Shown here in pieces: positions 8,302-16,950 of a stretch of DNA of 63,716 nucleotides. Position 1 is the stretch's first letter. Each line of letters begins with the position of its first letter. Origin of the DNA: an uncultured Microscilla sp. (GTDB lineage Bacteria; Bacteroidota; Bacteroidia; Cytophagales; Microscillaceae); NCBI RefSeq assembly GCF_947493425.1, contig NZ_CANLRP010000030.1, forward strand, positions 1 through 63,716, given 5' to 3'. The notes under the pieces were generated by a model. The model saw only the letters and a program-made list of their open reading frames with translations. It did not search any database and was not told the origin of the DNA. The position numbers and the translations under genes were made by a program.

Positions 8302-9750
8302 CTAAAAGGCATTAAACGAGGGTACCTGCCCAAATGAGGATATTTCGTGAAAGTGAGGGGTGCTATGTACTATCTCAAAAAAGTGATGAATACTGACTAC
8401 TTTGCCCTGATTGGTTTGAGGTACAATCAATGCCTTTACTTTTACATAGTTGCCCGATTGCGTAGTAAATGTCAATGGTAAATCTTCTACTTTTTGCCCA
8501 GCTTTCGCCTTCGTCATTGCCAACTGGTAGGGCAACTGTGATACTTTGTGTAAAATGTCTTGCATAAATACGCCTGACGGGTGGGTATTTTCCAGTTCTA
8601 GCACTTTTGCCAAAGTTGGATCAGTATATTCTATTTTGCCTTCCAATGACACCTCTTGCGATACCTTAATAGGTTCAAACGAATCCGTTTGTACTTCTAC
8701 TACTGTCATAGGTTTTGCCGTTACCTCTTGCGTATTAGCATCGGGTACTTGAGGCAGGTTATTTACCTGAATTGGTTCTTCATTCACTGGTTTAGGGGTA
8801 GTTTTTTGTGCCAATATCACTTTGCTCTCAAGTTCAAAAGTAGCCAGGGTAAAACTACTGCTCTCTTCCTGGGTAGCCGCTGCATCCTCTTCGGTTTCTA
8901 GTTCAAAGGTAGCCAAAGTAAAGTTTTTACTTGTTTCTATGGTTTCATAGCGTGCCTTCTCCACTCCCTTTATGGTGAGGTTTTCAGTATATCCCGCTTT
9001 CGCTAAAACTGGAGTTTCTTTTACCTTGCCCAATCCGTCGGAAAGAGAAACAGTAGTGCCTATATGTTCTGCTTCCGCTAAAATCGGCGTCTCTTGCTCC
9101 TTATCCAATTCGTCGGAAATAGGGGCAGCAGTATCTACAGGCTTTTGTGCCGCTTCCGCTAAAATCGGCGTCTCTTGCTCCTTATCCAATTCGTCGGAAA
9201 TAGGGGCAACAGTATCTACAGGCTTTTGTTCCACAGTATGCTTCAAACCTTGCTCCCTACTTTCAGCTTCAGTTAGTGCATCTTCCAATTGAGTTTCTAC
9301 TTCACCTCTGGCATCGCCTTGGTGCAAGCTTTCAACTTTTACCGTAACCACCAACACATCATCTACCACTTCGGCACGGTGGGTTATTCTTTTGCCTTGG
9401 CGTGCTAACAATGGAAACTCTATATTTTCTTCGAGTGGTGTATGATACAGGAAGGTGCGTAAATAGTTTTGAAAAAAACTATGAAATGGATTAATATTGA
9501 GTAGCTCTATCAACCGCTGTCCAATCAAGTCTTTAAGACTCTTACCCATCATTGCTCCAGCAGCTTCATTTGCTTCTACAAAAATAAAGTCATCAGGACG
9601 GTTATAACGGTTATGGCAAGGAGCAAGTACAAATTGTATGCTTTCTGGTGCTTGTAGTAGCCACTGTACTACAGCCCTTTGTCTTGAAAATTTTTTCTGT
9701 TTTCCTGCACTTACCAGAGGCGAGTTTGTTAAAAAATAGTTCTTACCCAT
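8302..9750 (-). CDS. PAS-domain protein with a repetitive acidic linker
   Basis: A 482-residue protein without signal peptide or membrane segments. Residues about 35-150 form a PAS domain (DFIFVEANEAAGAMMGKS, IGQRLIELLN, then a beta-rich RAEVVDDVLVVTVKV end). The middle (about 165-350) is acidic and repetitive: two nearly identical 27-residue units containing ISDELDKEQETPILAEA, a third diverged unit (LSDGLGKVKETPVLAKA), and two copies of FTLATFELE. The last about 120 residues look like a second, weaker PAS-like sensor region. There is no kinase, cyclase or DNA-binding output, so it may be a scaffold or a co-sensor. It is not in an operon. Confidence 0.65.
   Translation of the reverse strand: MGKNYFLTNSPLVSAGKQKKFSRQRAVVQWLLQAPESIQFVLAPCHNRYNRPDDFIFVEANEAAGAMMGKSLKDLIGQRLIELLNINPFHSFFQNYLRTFLYHTPLEENIEFPLLARQGKRITHRAEVVDDVLVVTVKVESLHQGDARGEVETQLEDALTEAESREQGLKHTVEQKPVDTVAPISDELDKEQETPILAEAAQKPVDTAAPISDELDKEQETPILAEAEHIGTTVSLSDGLGKVKETPVLAKAGYTENLTIKGVEKARYETIETSKNFTLATFELETEEDAAATQEESSSFTLATFELESKVILAQKTTPKPVNEEPIQVNNLPQVPDANTQEVTAKPMTVVEVQTDSFEPIKVSQEVSLEGKIEYTDPTLAKVLELENTHPSGVFMQDILHKVSQLPYQLAMTKAKAGQKVEDLPLTFTTQSGNYVKVKALIVPQTNQGKVVSIHHFFEIVHSTPHFHEISSFGQVPSFNAF
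8990..9232 (-). repeat. Three 81-bp tandem repeats inside the PAS-protein gene
   Basis: Two nearly identical 81-bp units (9071-9151 and 9152-9232) and a diverged third unit (about 8990-9070), each encoding 27 residues. The period is a multiple of three, so copy-number changes keep the reading frame. Confidence 0.85.
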
Positions 9751-10322
9751 TGTTCATCATTCTTAGTGTTAAAGTATAAGCCAGCTTATTTGTTAATGAA
9801 TAATAGGGCAGCAAAAACCATCCTTTTAGTACTATGAAATAATTAAAAAATCGATGATTAAATTAAAATAAGTAATTTTACCTATTGTTTATTAGTAACA
9901 AGCCTTAAATAATAAAAAAAGTGCTTCGAAAGTGAAACCTTTTTTAGCAGAAAAAGTGCCCATATTGGGTGTAAAACCATTAATTACTGTAAAAAGAAAA
10001 CCAACAACTTCGCCAAGATAGTAAAACAGGTTACCTCACTGGGTAGACAATTTTATCTAAAGAAAATAAGGAAAAAGGGGATATTCTGTTTAGTACTATG
10101 CACTAGCTCTTAGGCAGGTAAAGTGAAAATGTGGTTAAATATTGTTCTTTAACGATCTTGAAAAACTGACATAGGCATAAGTGTTGATCAGGTTCTTTAA
10201 TGTCAAAGAAGTCTTTAAATAAAGGTGACACATAAACAATCCAACAGATGATTAAAAGTTATTTTTGTTCAGTACTAAAATGCATTTTGACCTGATCTTA
10301 CAGGGCTTTTTTGAAGAAAAAA
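9751..10322. other. Non-coding gap between divergent genes
   Basis: About 570 bp of AT-rich sequence between the PAS-protein gene and the gene at 10323, which diverge. It must hold promoters for both, but I see no convincing ORF, hairpin terminator or repeat in it. Confidence 0.5.
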
Positions 10323-10892
10323 ATGGATACAGAATCGGTAAAAAAAGAGCTGGTAGAACTGCTCACCAAGCCTCCAGTACCCAATGCCTCCATTACTACT
10401 CTTTATGGTGTGGGCAAAGATAGGGTAGGTACATTATGTAATGAATTATTGCAAAAGAAAACCTTGTCGTTGATGCTTCCCACGGCGGTTTTACAAAGCT
10501 ACTTACCCCGCGACAAGGCGGTCAAGCAAACATTAAGTTTAGGACACACCGTCAAAAAAGCCATAGACTACAAACGCTTTGGAGGACTCAATATTTACGC
10601 TTACATCGAGATACAAGCCATTCCTGATGCCTCTCCTGGCATTTCTATTATAGAATCACTGCCTCCAATACTTGAATACGCTGACGATGTCAACAAACAC
10701 GAGTCGTGGCAAGTACTCGATAGCTTGCCTTTTATTTTCAAATCCATTGTAAACTACGCCCGGCTGTATCAAATACAAGGAGTTCGTTTTGTGGTCACCA
10801 ATGCCAGGTATCACCCTATAGACTATCGCAATTATGCCTATTACATTTGTGTGGTCAAGTGCCTAAATGAGGTATTTGGGATAAACCCATAA
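10323..10892 (+). CDS. Conserved-looking protein of unknown function
   Basis: A 189-residue, soluble protein that I do not recognise. The frame opens at a TTG at 10311; the ATG at 10323 (MDTESVKKEL) is preferred. It begins with a helical segment, has a Gly-rich turn TLYGVGKDRVGTL and ends with a Tyr-rich stretch (PIDYRNYAYYICVVKCL). There is no signal peptide or membrane segment. It stands alone upstream of recQ, with about 360 bp between them. Confidence 0.6.
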   Translation: MDTESVKKELVELLTKPPVPNASITTLYGVGKDRVGTLCNELLQKKTLSLMLPTAVLQSYLPRDKAVKQTLSLGHTVKKAIDYKRFGGLNIYAYIEIQAIPDASPGISIIESLPPILEYADDVNKHESWQVLDSLPFIFKSIVNYARLYQIQGVRFVVTNARYHPIDYRNYAYYICVVKCLNEVFGINP

Positions 10893-11202
10893 ACCTTCTC
10901 TATCAGTCTCATTTTTTTTACGAGGGTTGGTAGGGATACAAAAGCCTGTGTTGGTTGTGTGTAAGAGATGAATAAAAAATATTTGAACCTGCTGAAATAT
11001 AAATTTTGGCAGGCTTCTTTCATCATTCTTCCAGCTAAGTGCCTTAGTATCAAAGATAAGAAAACTGTGCCAGATTTGACCAAAAAAAGCCCCCGGTTTT
11101 ATCACAAAAAACTCCCCGATTTCTCCTGTTTTTTTTGTATATTAGACGTCCAATTTTGCAAAGAATAGTGACGCTGTCCAATAGCAAAAAACAAAAGTTT
11201 TG

Positions 11203-11210
11203 TACCTTTG
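11203..11210 (+). promoter_or_regulatory. Bacteroidota -7 promoter box of recQ
   Basis: TACCTTTG, an exact TAnnTTTG match, 42 bp upstream of the chosen recQ ATG. It overlaps the alternative TTG start at 11208, which argues against that start. Confidence 0.65.
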
Positions 11211-11252
11211 CAAATTACCGTTTTATCACTTACTACAACCATATTCAGGTAC

Positions 11253-13199
11253 ATGTCAAATGCCACGCCCAACATACACGCCATCCTTAAACAATACTGG
11301 GGATACGATAGCTTTCGACCTTTACAGGAAGACATCATTATGTCGGTGCTGGAAGGACACGACACCCTTGCCCTGTTGCCCACTGGCGGAGGCAAATCTA
11401 TCTGCTTTCAGGTGCCTGCCATGCAGCTGGAAGGAATATGTATTGTAGTATCGCCGCTCATTGCCCTCATGAAAGACCAAGTAGCGCAATTAGAAAAAAG
11501 AGGCATTACGGCAACGGCTATTTTTTCGGGCATGAGCCCCAAAGAAATAGATATGACCCTGGAAGATGCCGTAAACGGAAAATACAAGTTTATTTATGTG
11601 TCTCCAGAACGTTTGCGCACCGAAATTTTTCAGGAAAGGGCAAAACGCATGCAGGTGGGTTTGCTGGCGATTGATGAAGCCCACTGTATTTCGCAATGGG
11701 GGTACGACTTCCGTCCTCCTTATTTACAAATTGCCGAATTTAGAACGCTTATTCCTGGGGTAGCTACCATTGCCCTAACTGCCACTGCTACCCAAAAGGT
11801 AAAAGAAGACATTCAGGATAAGTTGGCGTTTGGAGAAGACAAACAGGTGTTTCAAAAAAGTTTTGCCAGAGCCAACCTTTCTTATTCAACGCTTTACGAA
11901 GAAGACAAAGACCGAAAACTCATCAATATACTCAATCGCATTGAGGGCTCAGCGGTGGTATATGTACGCAACCGTCGTCGTACTCGTGAAATTGCCGAAT
12001 TAATTCGCAAAAATGGCATCCGGGCTGACTTTTATCACGCCGGACTCTCCAACGAACAACGCGACTACAAACAAGCTGCCTGGATTGACAATAAAATAAG
12101 GGTAATTGTGGCCACCAACGCTTTTGGTATGGGCATAGATAAACCCGATGTACGGGTGGTGGTGCACATGGACCTACCCGATAACCTGGAGGCGTATTAT
12201 CAGGAAGCCGGACGTGCCGGGCGCGATACTGAAAAGGCTTATGCTGTAGCCCTGTTTGATCATAATGACATCATCAACCTGGAAAAAAAGGTCCTACAGT
12301 CCTACCCCGACATAGACGTGATCAAGGCTGTTTACCAAGGTTTGGCAAATTATTATAACCTGGCAGTCAACAGCGAAAGTTACGCCAGCCACGACTTTGA
12401 CCTGACGCATTTTGTCAAACAATACAACTTTGACAGTATGCCTGCTTATTATGCCCTAAAAACACTGGCACAAGAAGGTTTGATTCAATTTAATGAATCG
12501 TATTATAATCCCTCCAAAATATTGTTTAAACTCAGGTATTCAGACTTGTACGAGTTTCAGATCAAAAATCCGTTTATGGAACCCTTGGTCAAGCTCTTGT
12601 TGCGGATGTGCGGAGGCGAGGTGTTCAATCATTTTGTCACCATCTCAGAAAATGCCCTGGCAAAATACCTGCGTACCAGTACCCAGCAGGTAATGAAACA
12701 GCTGACCCAGCTGCAGCAACAATACGAGGTAATAGAGTACCAAAGGCAAAAGACCAAACCACAAATCGTATTTTTGACCCATCGCTACGACGCCCACAAG
12801 CTACCACTGGACGTAGATGCACTTGAGGTTCGCAAACAACGCGACTTAGACAAGGTAAAAGCGGTGACGAATTATATCAAACATAAAGACCGTTGTCGAA
12901 CTCAATTGTTGCTAGAGTACTTTGGCGAGGTGTCATACGAACCTTGCGAAGTATGCGACGTATGTGTAAAGAAAAAACGCCAGCAAGAAAAGCAAAAAGG
13001 CAACCTGGAGAACCCTTTTCCTACTCGAAGCAAGCAAATATTAACCCTTCTTAAAGAAGAGTCGCTGCCTGTACAAACCTTGGTAGACAAGGTAGATGCG
13101 GACAAAGACGAAGTACTTGAGGTAGTACAAAAAATGGTGGATGTACAACAAATCATTTACCTGGACAATGGTAAAATGGCCATTAATAAAGGGGCTTAG
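11253..13199 (+). CDS. recQ: ATP-dependent DNA helicase RecQ
   Basis: 3'-5' DNA helicase that unwinds forks and recombination intermediates. All core motifs are present: Q-motif region (FRPLQEDII), Walker A LLPTGGGKS (residues 42-49), DEAH box at 141-144, ALTATATQKV, and the motif VI region YYQEAGRAGRD. The RQC domain has the four-Cys zinc site (C in KDRCRTQ, then EPCEVCDVC). After it comes a short winged-helix-like tail (ILTLLKEESLPVQTLV) and the protein ends at about 648 residues, with no recognisable HRDC domain. The start ATG at 11253 (MSNATPN) sits downstream of a clear promoter. Confidence 0.93.
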   Translation: MSNATPNIHAILKQYWGYDSFRPLQEDIIMSVLEGHDTLALLPTGGGKSICFQVPAMQLEGICIVVSPLIALMKDQVAQLEKRGITATAIFSGMSPKEIDMTLEDAVNGKYKFIYVSPERLRTEIFQERAKRMQVGLLAIDEAHCISQWGYDFRPPYLQIAEFRTLIPGVATIALTATATQKVKEDIQDKLAFGEDKQVFQKSFARANLSYSTLYEEDKDRKLINILNRIEGSAVVYVRNRRRTREIAELIRKNGIRADFYHAGLSNEQRDYKQAAWIDNKIRVIVATNAFGMGIDKPDVRVVVHMDLPDNLEAYYQEAGRAGRDTEKAYAVALFDHNDIINLEKKVLQSYPDIDVIKAVYQGLANYYNLAVNSESYASHDFDLTHFVKQYNFDSMPAYYALKTLAQEGLIQFNESYYNPSKILFKLRYSDLYEFQIKNPFMEPLVKLLLRMCGGEVFNHFVTISENALAKYLRTSTQQVMKQLTQLQQQYEVIEYQRQKTKPQIVFLTHRYDAHKLPLDVDALEVRKQRDLDKVKAVTNYIKHKDRCRTQLLLEYFGEVSYEPCEVCDVCVKKKRQQEKQKGNLENPFPTRSKQILTLLKEESLPVQTLVDKVDADKDEVLEVVQKMVDVQQIIYLDNGKMAINKGA

Positions 13200-13396
13200 A
13201 CACACTAAAACGCTCGTTAAGCATTTGCAGGTAAATGACCAGGTTTGCGGGTAGTCGATAGCTATATGCTTGCTTTACATCTCTTTTCCTCTCAAAAAAT
13301 CCCCCTTACGTATAAAATCACCAACGGGGTTGTTTTTTTCATGGTACATTTGAGTAATGAACCTTGAACAAGTTCACTATGAAAAACACTTACACT

Positions 13397-13966
13397 ATGA
13401 AAAAGACTGCATTTATTTTACTCTGGGCAATTGTTGCCTTGTCATTGCTGAATGCTTGTGGCAAAAAAAACGAAATAGTACCCACCAACAACCTCTCAAA
13501 CAATACAGGAATTCGTTTTGATCTCAAAGAGTTTATTGGCATTTACGACGCTCAAATGGTGAATTATGCCGATGCCTATTCGTTGGTAGTTTCGCGTACC
13601 GAAGAGGGTTTTAATGGCAACAAAGTATGGATAAGTGCCAAGTGGAACCGGGTAAATGGTGCGAAGGTGGCGGTGGAACTTACCAACGAACAACCCAATG
13701 GCGATGTAACGGTGGTTATTCCTAAGCAAATCATACTTGACTCGCTAGAAATTGAGGGCAAAGGTACTTTCTATTATTACAATGACGACTTTTACCTTGA
13801 TATAGACTACAGCCTCAGCAATGGCGCCGAATCCAATAGCTTTGGCATGATAGCTATCAAAAAAGTATACAGCCAAAATGTAATTGTCAATGTAAATGTA
13901 GATTGCTCGTGCGAATGCACCTGTGATGGCAACGATTGCGACTGTGTTTGTGATTGCGAAGAATAA
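13397..13966 (+). CDS. Lipoprotein with a Cys-x-Cys-rich C-terminal tail
   Basis: Predicted lipoprotein of 189 residues: signal peptide MKKTAFILLWAIVALSLLNA followed by the lipobox Cys (LNAC). The body is soluble and beta-rich with no family I recognise. The last about 21 residues are extraordinary: nine cysteines spaced by single Asp/Glu/Ser/Val/Thr residues (DCSCECTCDG, NDCDCVCDCEE), resembling a metal-binding or disulphide-packed knot. I chose the third possible start (ATG 13397) because it gives a normal lipoprotein signal; ATG 13379 is also possible. It is followed by a strong terminator, so it is a unit of its own, although a disulphide-forming enzyme gene comes next. Confidence 0.72.
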   Translation: MKKTAFILLWAIVALSLLNACGKKNEIVPTNNLSNNTGIRFDLKEFIGIYDAQMVNYADAYSLVVSRTEEGFNGNKVWISAKWNRVNGAKVAVELTNEQPNGDVTVVIPKQIILDSLEIEGKGTFYYYNDDFYLDIDYSLSNGAESNSFGMIAIKKVYSQNVIVNVNVDCSCECTCDGNDCDCVCDCEE

Positions 13967-14041
13967 CAATAGGGTACGCTTATCTTGGCATATTTAGGCA
14001 CTTGCAAGGGGTTGTGCTTACCTCTACTTCTTACTTGGGAG

Positions 14042-14085
14042 GCATCATCTTGTCCATATTTCAGACAAGGTGATGCTTTTTTTTT
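14042..14085 (+). terminator. Rho-independent terminator after the Cys-rich lipoprotein gene
   Basis: Stem GCATCATCTTGTC / GACAAGGTGATGC (one G-T wobble) with a 9-base loop, followed by nine T residues. Confidence 0.9.
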
Positions 14086-14116
14086 ATTTTATGTCCATTT
14101 AAATCATTCAAAAAGC

Positions 14117-14124
14117 TATTTTTG
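14117..14124 (+). promoter_or_regulatory. Possible -7 promoter box of the VKOR-fusion gene
   Basis: TATTTTTG matches TAnnTTTG and lies 65 bp before the ATG, just after the preceding terminator. No obvious -33 TTG was seen at the right distance. Confidence 0.4.
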
Positions 14125-14189
14125 TTGTTTACTCTTGCCAAACTATATACACAACATATTATTAAAAAAATCTAATCATCTCATCCATA

Positions 14190-15809
14190 ATGCGTAAACA
14201 AAGATCTGATTTTGAAAATTTACCTATTGCCAGTAAATATTTCCTGCAAAAACTAGGAGCCAAGGTTACTGCACAAACTATAGAACGCCAACTCACTACT
14301 CACCCCGCGTACCCCTCTGTGCTATCGCTTTCTGAAACCTTGTCAGACCTGTCAATAGAAAACATGGCAGTGAGTATTACTGCTGATCGGCTCGAAGAAG
14401 TGCCATACCCAGCAATCGCCCACTTTAGCAGAGGACATTTTGTAGTACTTGATGGGCTCGAAAATGGTCAGCTTACCTACTTCGATCCAGCCAAGGGTCA
14501 CGTTACCCAACCTGTGGAAGAGTTTGCAACAGAATGGTCGGGGGTATTGCTCATGGCAGAACTAGACGAAGAAACTCACTTGGGCGAAACCGATTTTATA
14601 TTCAAAAAATACCGTATGCCACTCATTATTGGCACATCTATCATGCTTTTTGTGCTGGGATTGGTAGCAGGTTTTGTTAATTTTAAGATTGCTTGGACTA
14701 CTTGGTTGCCTCTGTTGGGGCTCAAAGCAGTAGGACTGACTACTGCTGTATTGCTCATTCTCAAGGAAGAAGGCATAAGCAATGCTTTGGTGCATAAACT
14801 ATGCGATACCAATGCCAAAACCAGCTGTGGACAAGTACTTGACTCGCCTGCTGCCAAACTATTTGGCTGGCTCAAAATGTCGCACCTTGGTTTTATCTAT
14901 TTTGCGGGAGGTAGCCTTGCCTTACTTACCTCGCTTGCCTCAGGCAACTTGTTTTCTATTGCGGTTTGCCTGGGGGTGTTTACTATACTGGCGTTGCCTT
15001 ATACCATTTTTTCGGTGTACTATCAGGCATTGGTGGTCAAAAAATGGTGCTTGCTCTGCTTGGCTGTACAGTTGATTTTCTGGCTGGAATTTGCCGCTGG
15101 TTTTTCTTTATGGAGCCATGACAGCCGCTTTTTCAATGCCACAAGCATTCTACACATTGCCGTTACCTTTGGCGTAGTGGTGGTGTTTTGGTTGCTGTTC
15201 AAACCTGGCTTTCGCCTCAAAAAAGAATTACTTGAACAAGAAGCCAAGCTCAATTTTTTCCTTAAAAACGAACAAATTATGCATGGTGTCCTTGAAAGTG
15301 CTCCTCATGCGTCACCTGTCACCTTCGAAGATCAGGTAATACTAGGCGACCCCGAAGCTCCCATAGAGGTAACCATGATCAGCAACGTGTTTTGTGGCCC
15401 TTGTGCTCAAAAGCATGAAACATTGGTAAAACTAATGAGAGAACTCCCTGGCATACTGCGGGTGCAAGTATTGTTTACTGCTAAAAAAGAACAAGAAGAT
15501 GAACAAAACAAAGTTAGCCAGCACCTCATAGGTCTGCATTACCAATATGACCAGGCACAATGCCTCGAGGCTACTTCTTTTTGGTACAAGCATAAAGACT
15601 ACGCAGCTTTGGTCAAAAATTACCCCCTGACAGAAGATAGTCTTGAGAAAGCCAAAAATCTACACATACAACATGCTTACTGGATTGACCAGGAACAAAT
15701 CACTGGAACCCCTACCCTATTGGTACAAGGCAGACAGTTGCCAGTTGGATTTGACCTGGAAAACTTTAAATCTTATTGGCGTAATATGGCAATGGTAGAA
15801 GATGGATAA
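14190..15809 (+). CDS. C39-peptidase-like / VKOR / thioredoxin fusion membrane protein
   Basis: A 539-residue fusion. Residues 1-125 resemble the C39 peptidase domain of peptide exporters, keeping a His (GHFVVLDG, H83) and Asp (YFDPAKG, D99), but no catalytic Cys is seen at the N-terminus, so it is probably a non-cleaving, substrate-binding version. After several membrane helices (from about 143), a vitamin K epoxide reductase (VKOR) domain carries the loop cysteines C205 and C213 and the redox pair CLLC at 287-290. The C-terminus is a thioredoxin/DsbA-like domain with CGPC at 402-405 and a cis-Pro loop (ITGTPTLLV). Together this is a disulphide-forming relay: a quinone-linked VKOR oxidising its own thioredoxin. 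In Bacteroidota such proteins often accompany exported Cys-containing peptides; the nearby Cys-rich lipoprotein is a candidate client. Confidence 0.85.
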   Translation: MRKQRSDFENLPIASKYFLQKLGAKVTAQTIERQLTTHPAYPSVLSLSETLSDLSIENMAVSITADRLEEVPYPAIAHFSRGHFVVLDGLENGQLTYFDPAKGHVTQPVEEFATEWSGVLLMAELDEETHLGETDFIFKKYRMPLIIGTSIMLFVLGLVAGFVNFKIAWTTWLPLLGLKAVGLTTAVLLILKEEGISNALVHKLCDTNAKTSCGQVLDSPAAKLFGWLKMSHLGFIYFAGGSLALLTSLASGNLFSIAVCLGVFTILALPYTIFSVYYQALVVKKWCLLCLAVQLIFWLEFAAGFSLWSHDSRFFNATSILHIAVTFGVVVVFWLLFKPGFRLKKELLEQEAKLNFFLKNEQIMHGVLESAPHASPVTFEDQVILGDPEAPIEVTMISNVFCGPCAQKHETLVKLMRELPGILRVQVLFTAKKEQEDEQNKVSQHLIGLHYQYDQAQCLEATSFWYKHKDYAALVKNYPLTEDSLEKAKNLHIQHAYWIDQEQITGTPTLLVQGRQLPVGFDLENFKSYWRNMAMVEDG

Positions 15810-16149
15810 GATAATTACGAATTGGTCAATTACGAATTACGAATTAGGAGTGTACGAAATCTTGTAATCACCTGATAATAAGTGTTTTGTAAGGTTAAAG
15901 CGAACAAAAACAAGGTTGTTTTCATTTTTAAAAGGCGGCGTATACGCTCATGTTTGCTCTTTGCTAGGGCGACCATTCCGATAAATCGCGAACTTCCATT
16001 ACATTACAGCAAGGGTAGCCCCTACAATGAACACCTTGATTTATATGTAAATACCTGTATATCAAGGATTTTAAAAACTTCGTACAGTCCTATTTTTTAA
16101 TTACGAATGGTTTAATTACGAATTACGAATGAGGGAGTTCTGCGTAAGC

Positions 16150-16355
16150 TAATTACGAATTCACGCGAAGCGACTATGGTCTACTGACTCCCGACTCTGG
16201 ACTAAATTACGAATGGGCGCGAAACGAAGCTAAAAAACTATGGTCTACTGACTCCCGACTCTGGACTAAATTACGAATGGGCGCAAAGCGAGGCTAAAAA
16301 ACTATGGTCTACTGACTCCCGACTCTGGACTAAATTACGAATGGGCGCGAAGCGA
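16150..16355 (+). repeat. 64-bp direct tandem repeat
   Basis: Two full units (16203-16266 and 16267-16330) with few differences, a shorter unit before them (about 16150-16202, missing about 10 bp) and a truncated unit after them (16331-16355). Each contains AATTACGAAT, a GGGCGCGAAGCGA-like stretch and GGTCTACTGACTCCCGACTC. Units are directly adjacent with no spacers. Confidence 0.85.
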
Positions 16356-16360
16356 CACTT

Positions 16361-16541
16361 CCACTGCTCTGGTCTTAGTGAAGCGAGACCAAAGCACGCC
16401 AACACTCGAAGCATTGTACACAAGTTGTTAGCGGTGTTTCAGGTTGGCATTGCTCAGGTCACCCTGCGGTAAGACCTTCGCGGGAGGTATTTATTTGATT
16501 GCGAATATTTCCTGTATTTGGTCTTAGTGAAGCGAGACCAA
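16361..16541 (+). repeat. Two copies of a short hairpin repeat (GGTCT-AGACC)
   Basis: GGTCTTAGTGAAGCGAGACC occurs around 16371-16392 and 16519-16540. Each copy can fold into a small stem (GGTCT/AGACC). No associated gene is seen. Confidence 0.7.
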
Positions 16542-16831
16542 GTGGCGTTTCCTGTCATTTCGAAGGTTTTCGAGCCTAAAAACCGCCACCCAAAGCCACA
16601 GCGCATGCCGTTGTAGGGGCAATCCTTTATGGTTGCCCTATCGAAGGCGGTTCAACTTAAAAAATAGCTAGCCAGTAGTTGATAGTCCGTAGTCAGGAGC
16701 TGTCACGAGGTGGCGTTTCCTATCATTTCGAAGGTTTTAGGCTTCTGGCAAGACCAATACTTGCCAACCCGAAAGTTTGCGTATAAGTTGTTTAATATTC
16801 TGAAAATCAGTAAATTAACTTGGACTTCCTC

Positions 16832-16862
16832 TTGCAAAAGGTGGGCTTTTTCACTATATTTG
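16832..16862 (+). promoter_or_regulatory. Promoter of cassette copy A (-33 TTG, -7 TATATTTG)
   Basis: -33 element TTG (16832-16834), 20-bp spacer, and an exact TAnnTTTG -7 element TATATTTG (16855-16862). The same arrangement with the same spacing is present in copies B and C, making it the best-supported promoter in the window. Transcription should begin about 16868. Confidence 0.8.
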
Positions 16863-16866
16863 TTCA

Positions 16867-16928
16867 TACTTTCAAGGTGAAAGTAAGCCCAAGAGGTGAA
16901 AGTTTGGAGACTCTCCTCAAGGGCTTTT
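16867..16928 (+). promoter_or_regulatory. Two-hairpin mRNA leader of cassette copy A
   Basis: Hairpin 1: TACTTTCA / TGAAAGTA with a 3-base loop at the predicted 5' end of the transcript. Hairpin 2: AGCCC-AA-GAGG paired with CCTC-AA-GGGCT around an 18-base loop, with a conserved A-A internal loop, ending GGGCTTTTATC. Hairpin 2 plus its T-run resembles an attenuator; the ATG follows about 22 nt later. The stems are conserved in the three copies while the loops vary, as expected of a functional RNA. Confidence 0.7.
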
Positions 16929-16950
16929 ATCAAAAATTAATTTGAATATC

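Larger units (their letters stand above)
15810..16694. other. Repeat-rich intergenic region
   Basis: About 880 bp with no credible gene. It contains many copies of AATTACGAAT, a 64-bp tandem repeat (annotated separately), two copies of a small hairpin TGGTCT...AGACCA around TAGTGAAGCG, a partial copy (16542-16577) of the GTGGCGTTTCCT block that starts the cassette at 16695, and a GGGCAA...TTGCCC hairpin near 16615-16645. It looks like an accumulation site for intergenic repeat elements. Confidence 0.7.
16695..16950 (+). repeat. Cassette copy A: conserved upstream block
   Basis: Non-coding block that is nearly identical, in reverse orientation, to 63457-63716; I counted 6 differences over the first 176 bases. 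Its 3' two-fifths are shared with a third copy at 44258-44369. It contains a TGGCAAG/CTTGCCA hairpin (near 16746-16766), then promoter and structured leader, then the small ORF. The other end of the repeat is unknown because the matching copy runs off the window. Confidence 0.9.

Noticed and set aside
16150..16355. Possible CRISPR array in the tandem 64-bp repeats
   Set aside because: The units are joined end to end with no unique spacers, are too long and have no cas genes nearby.
16610..16650. GGGCAA ... TTGCCC hairpin read as a terminator
   Set aside because: No gene ends nearby and it lacks a T-run; it matches a common intergenic repeat type.
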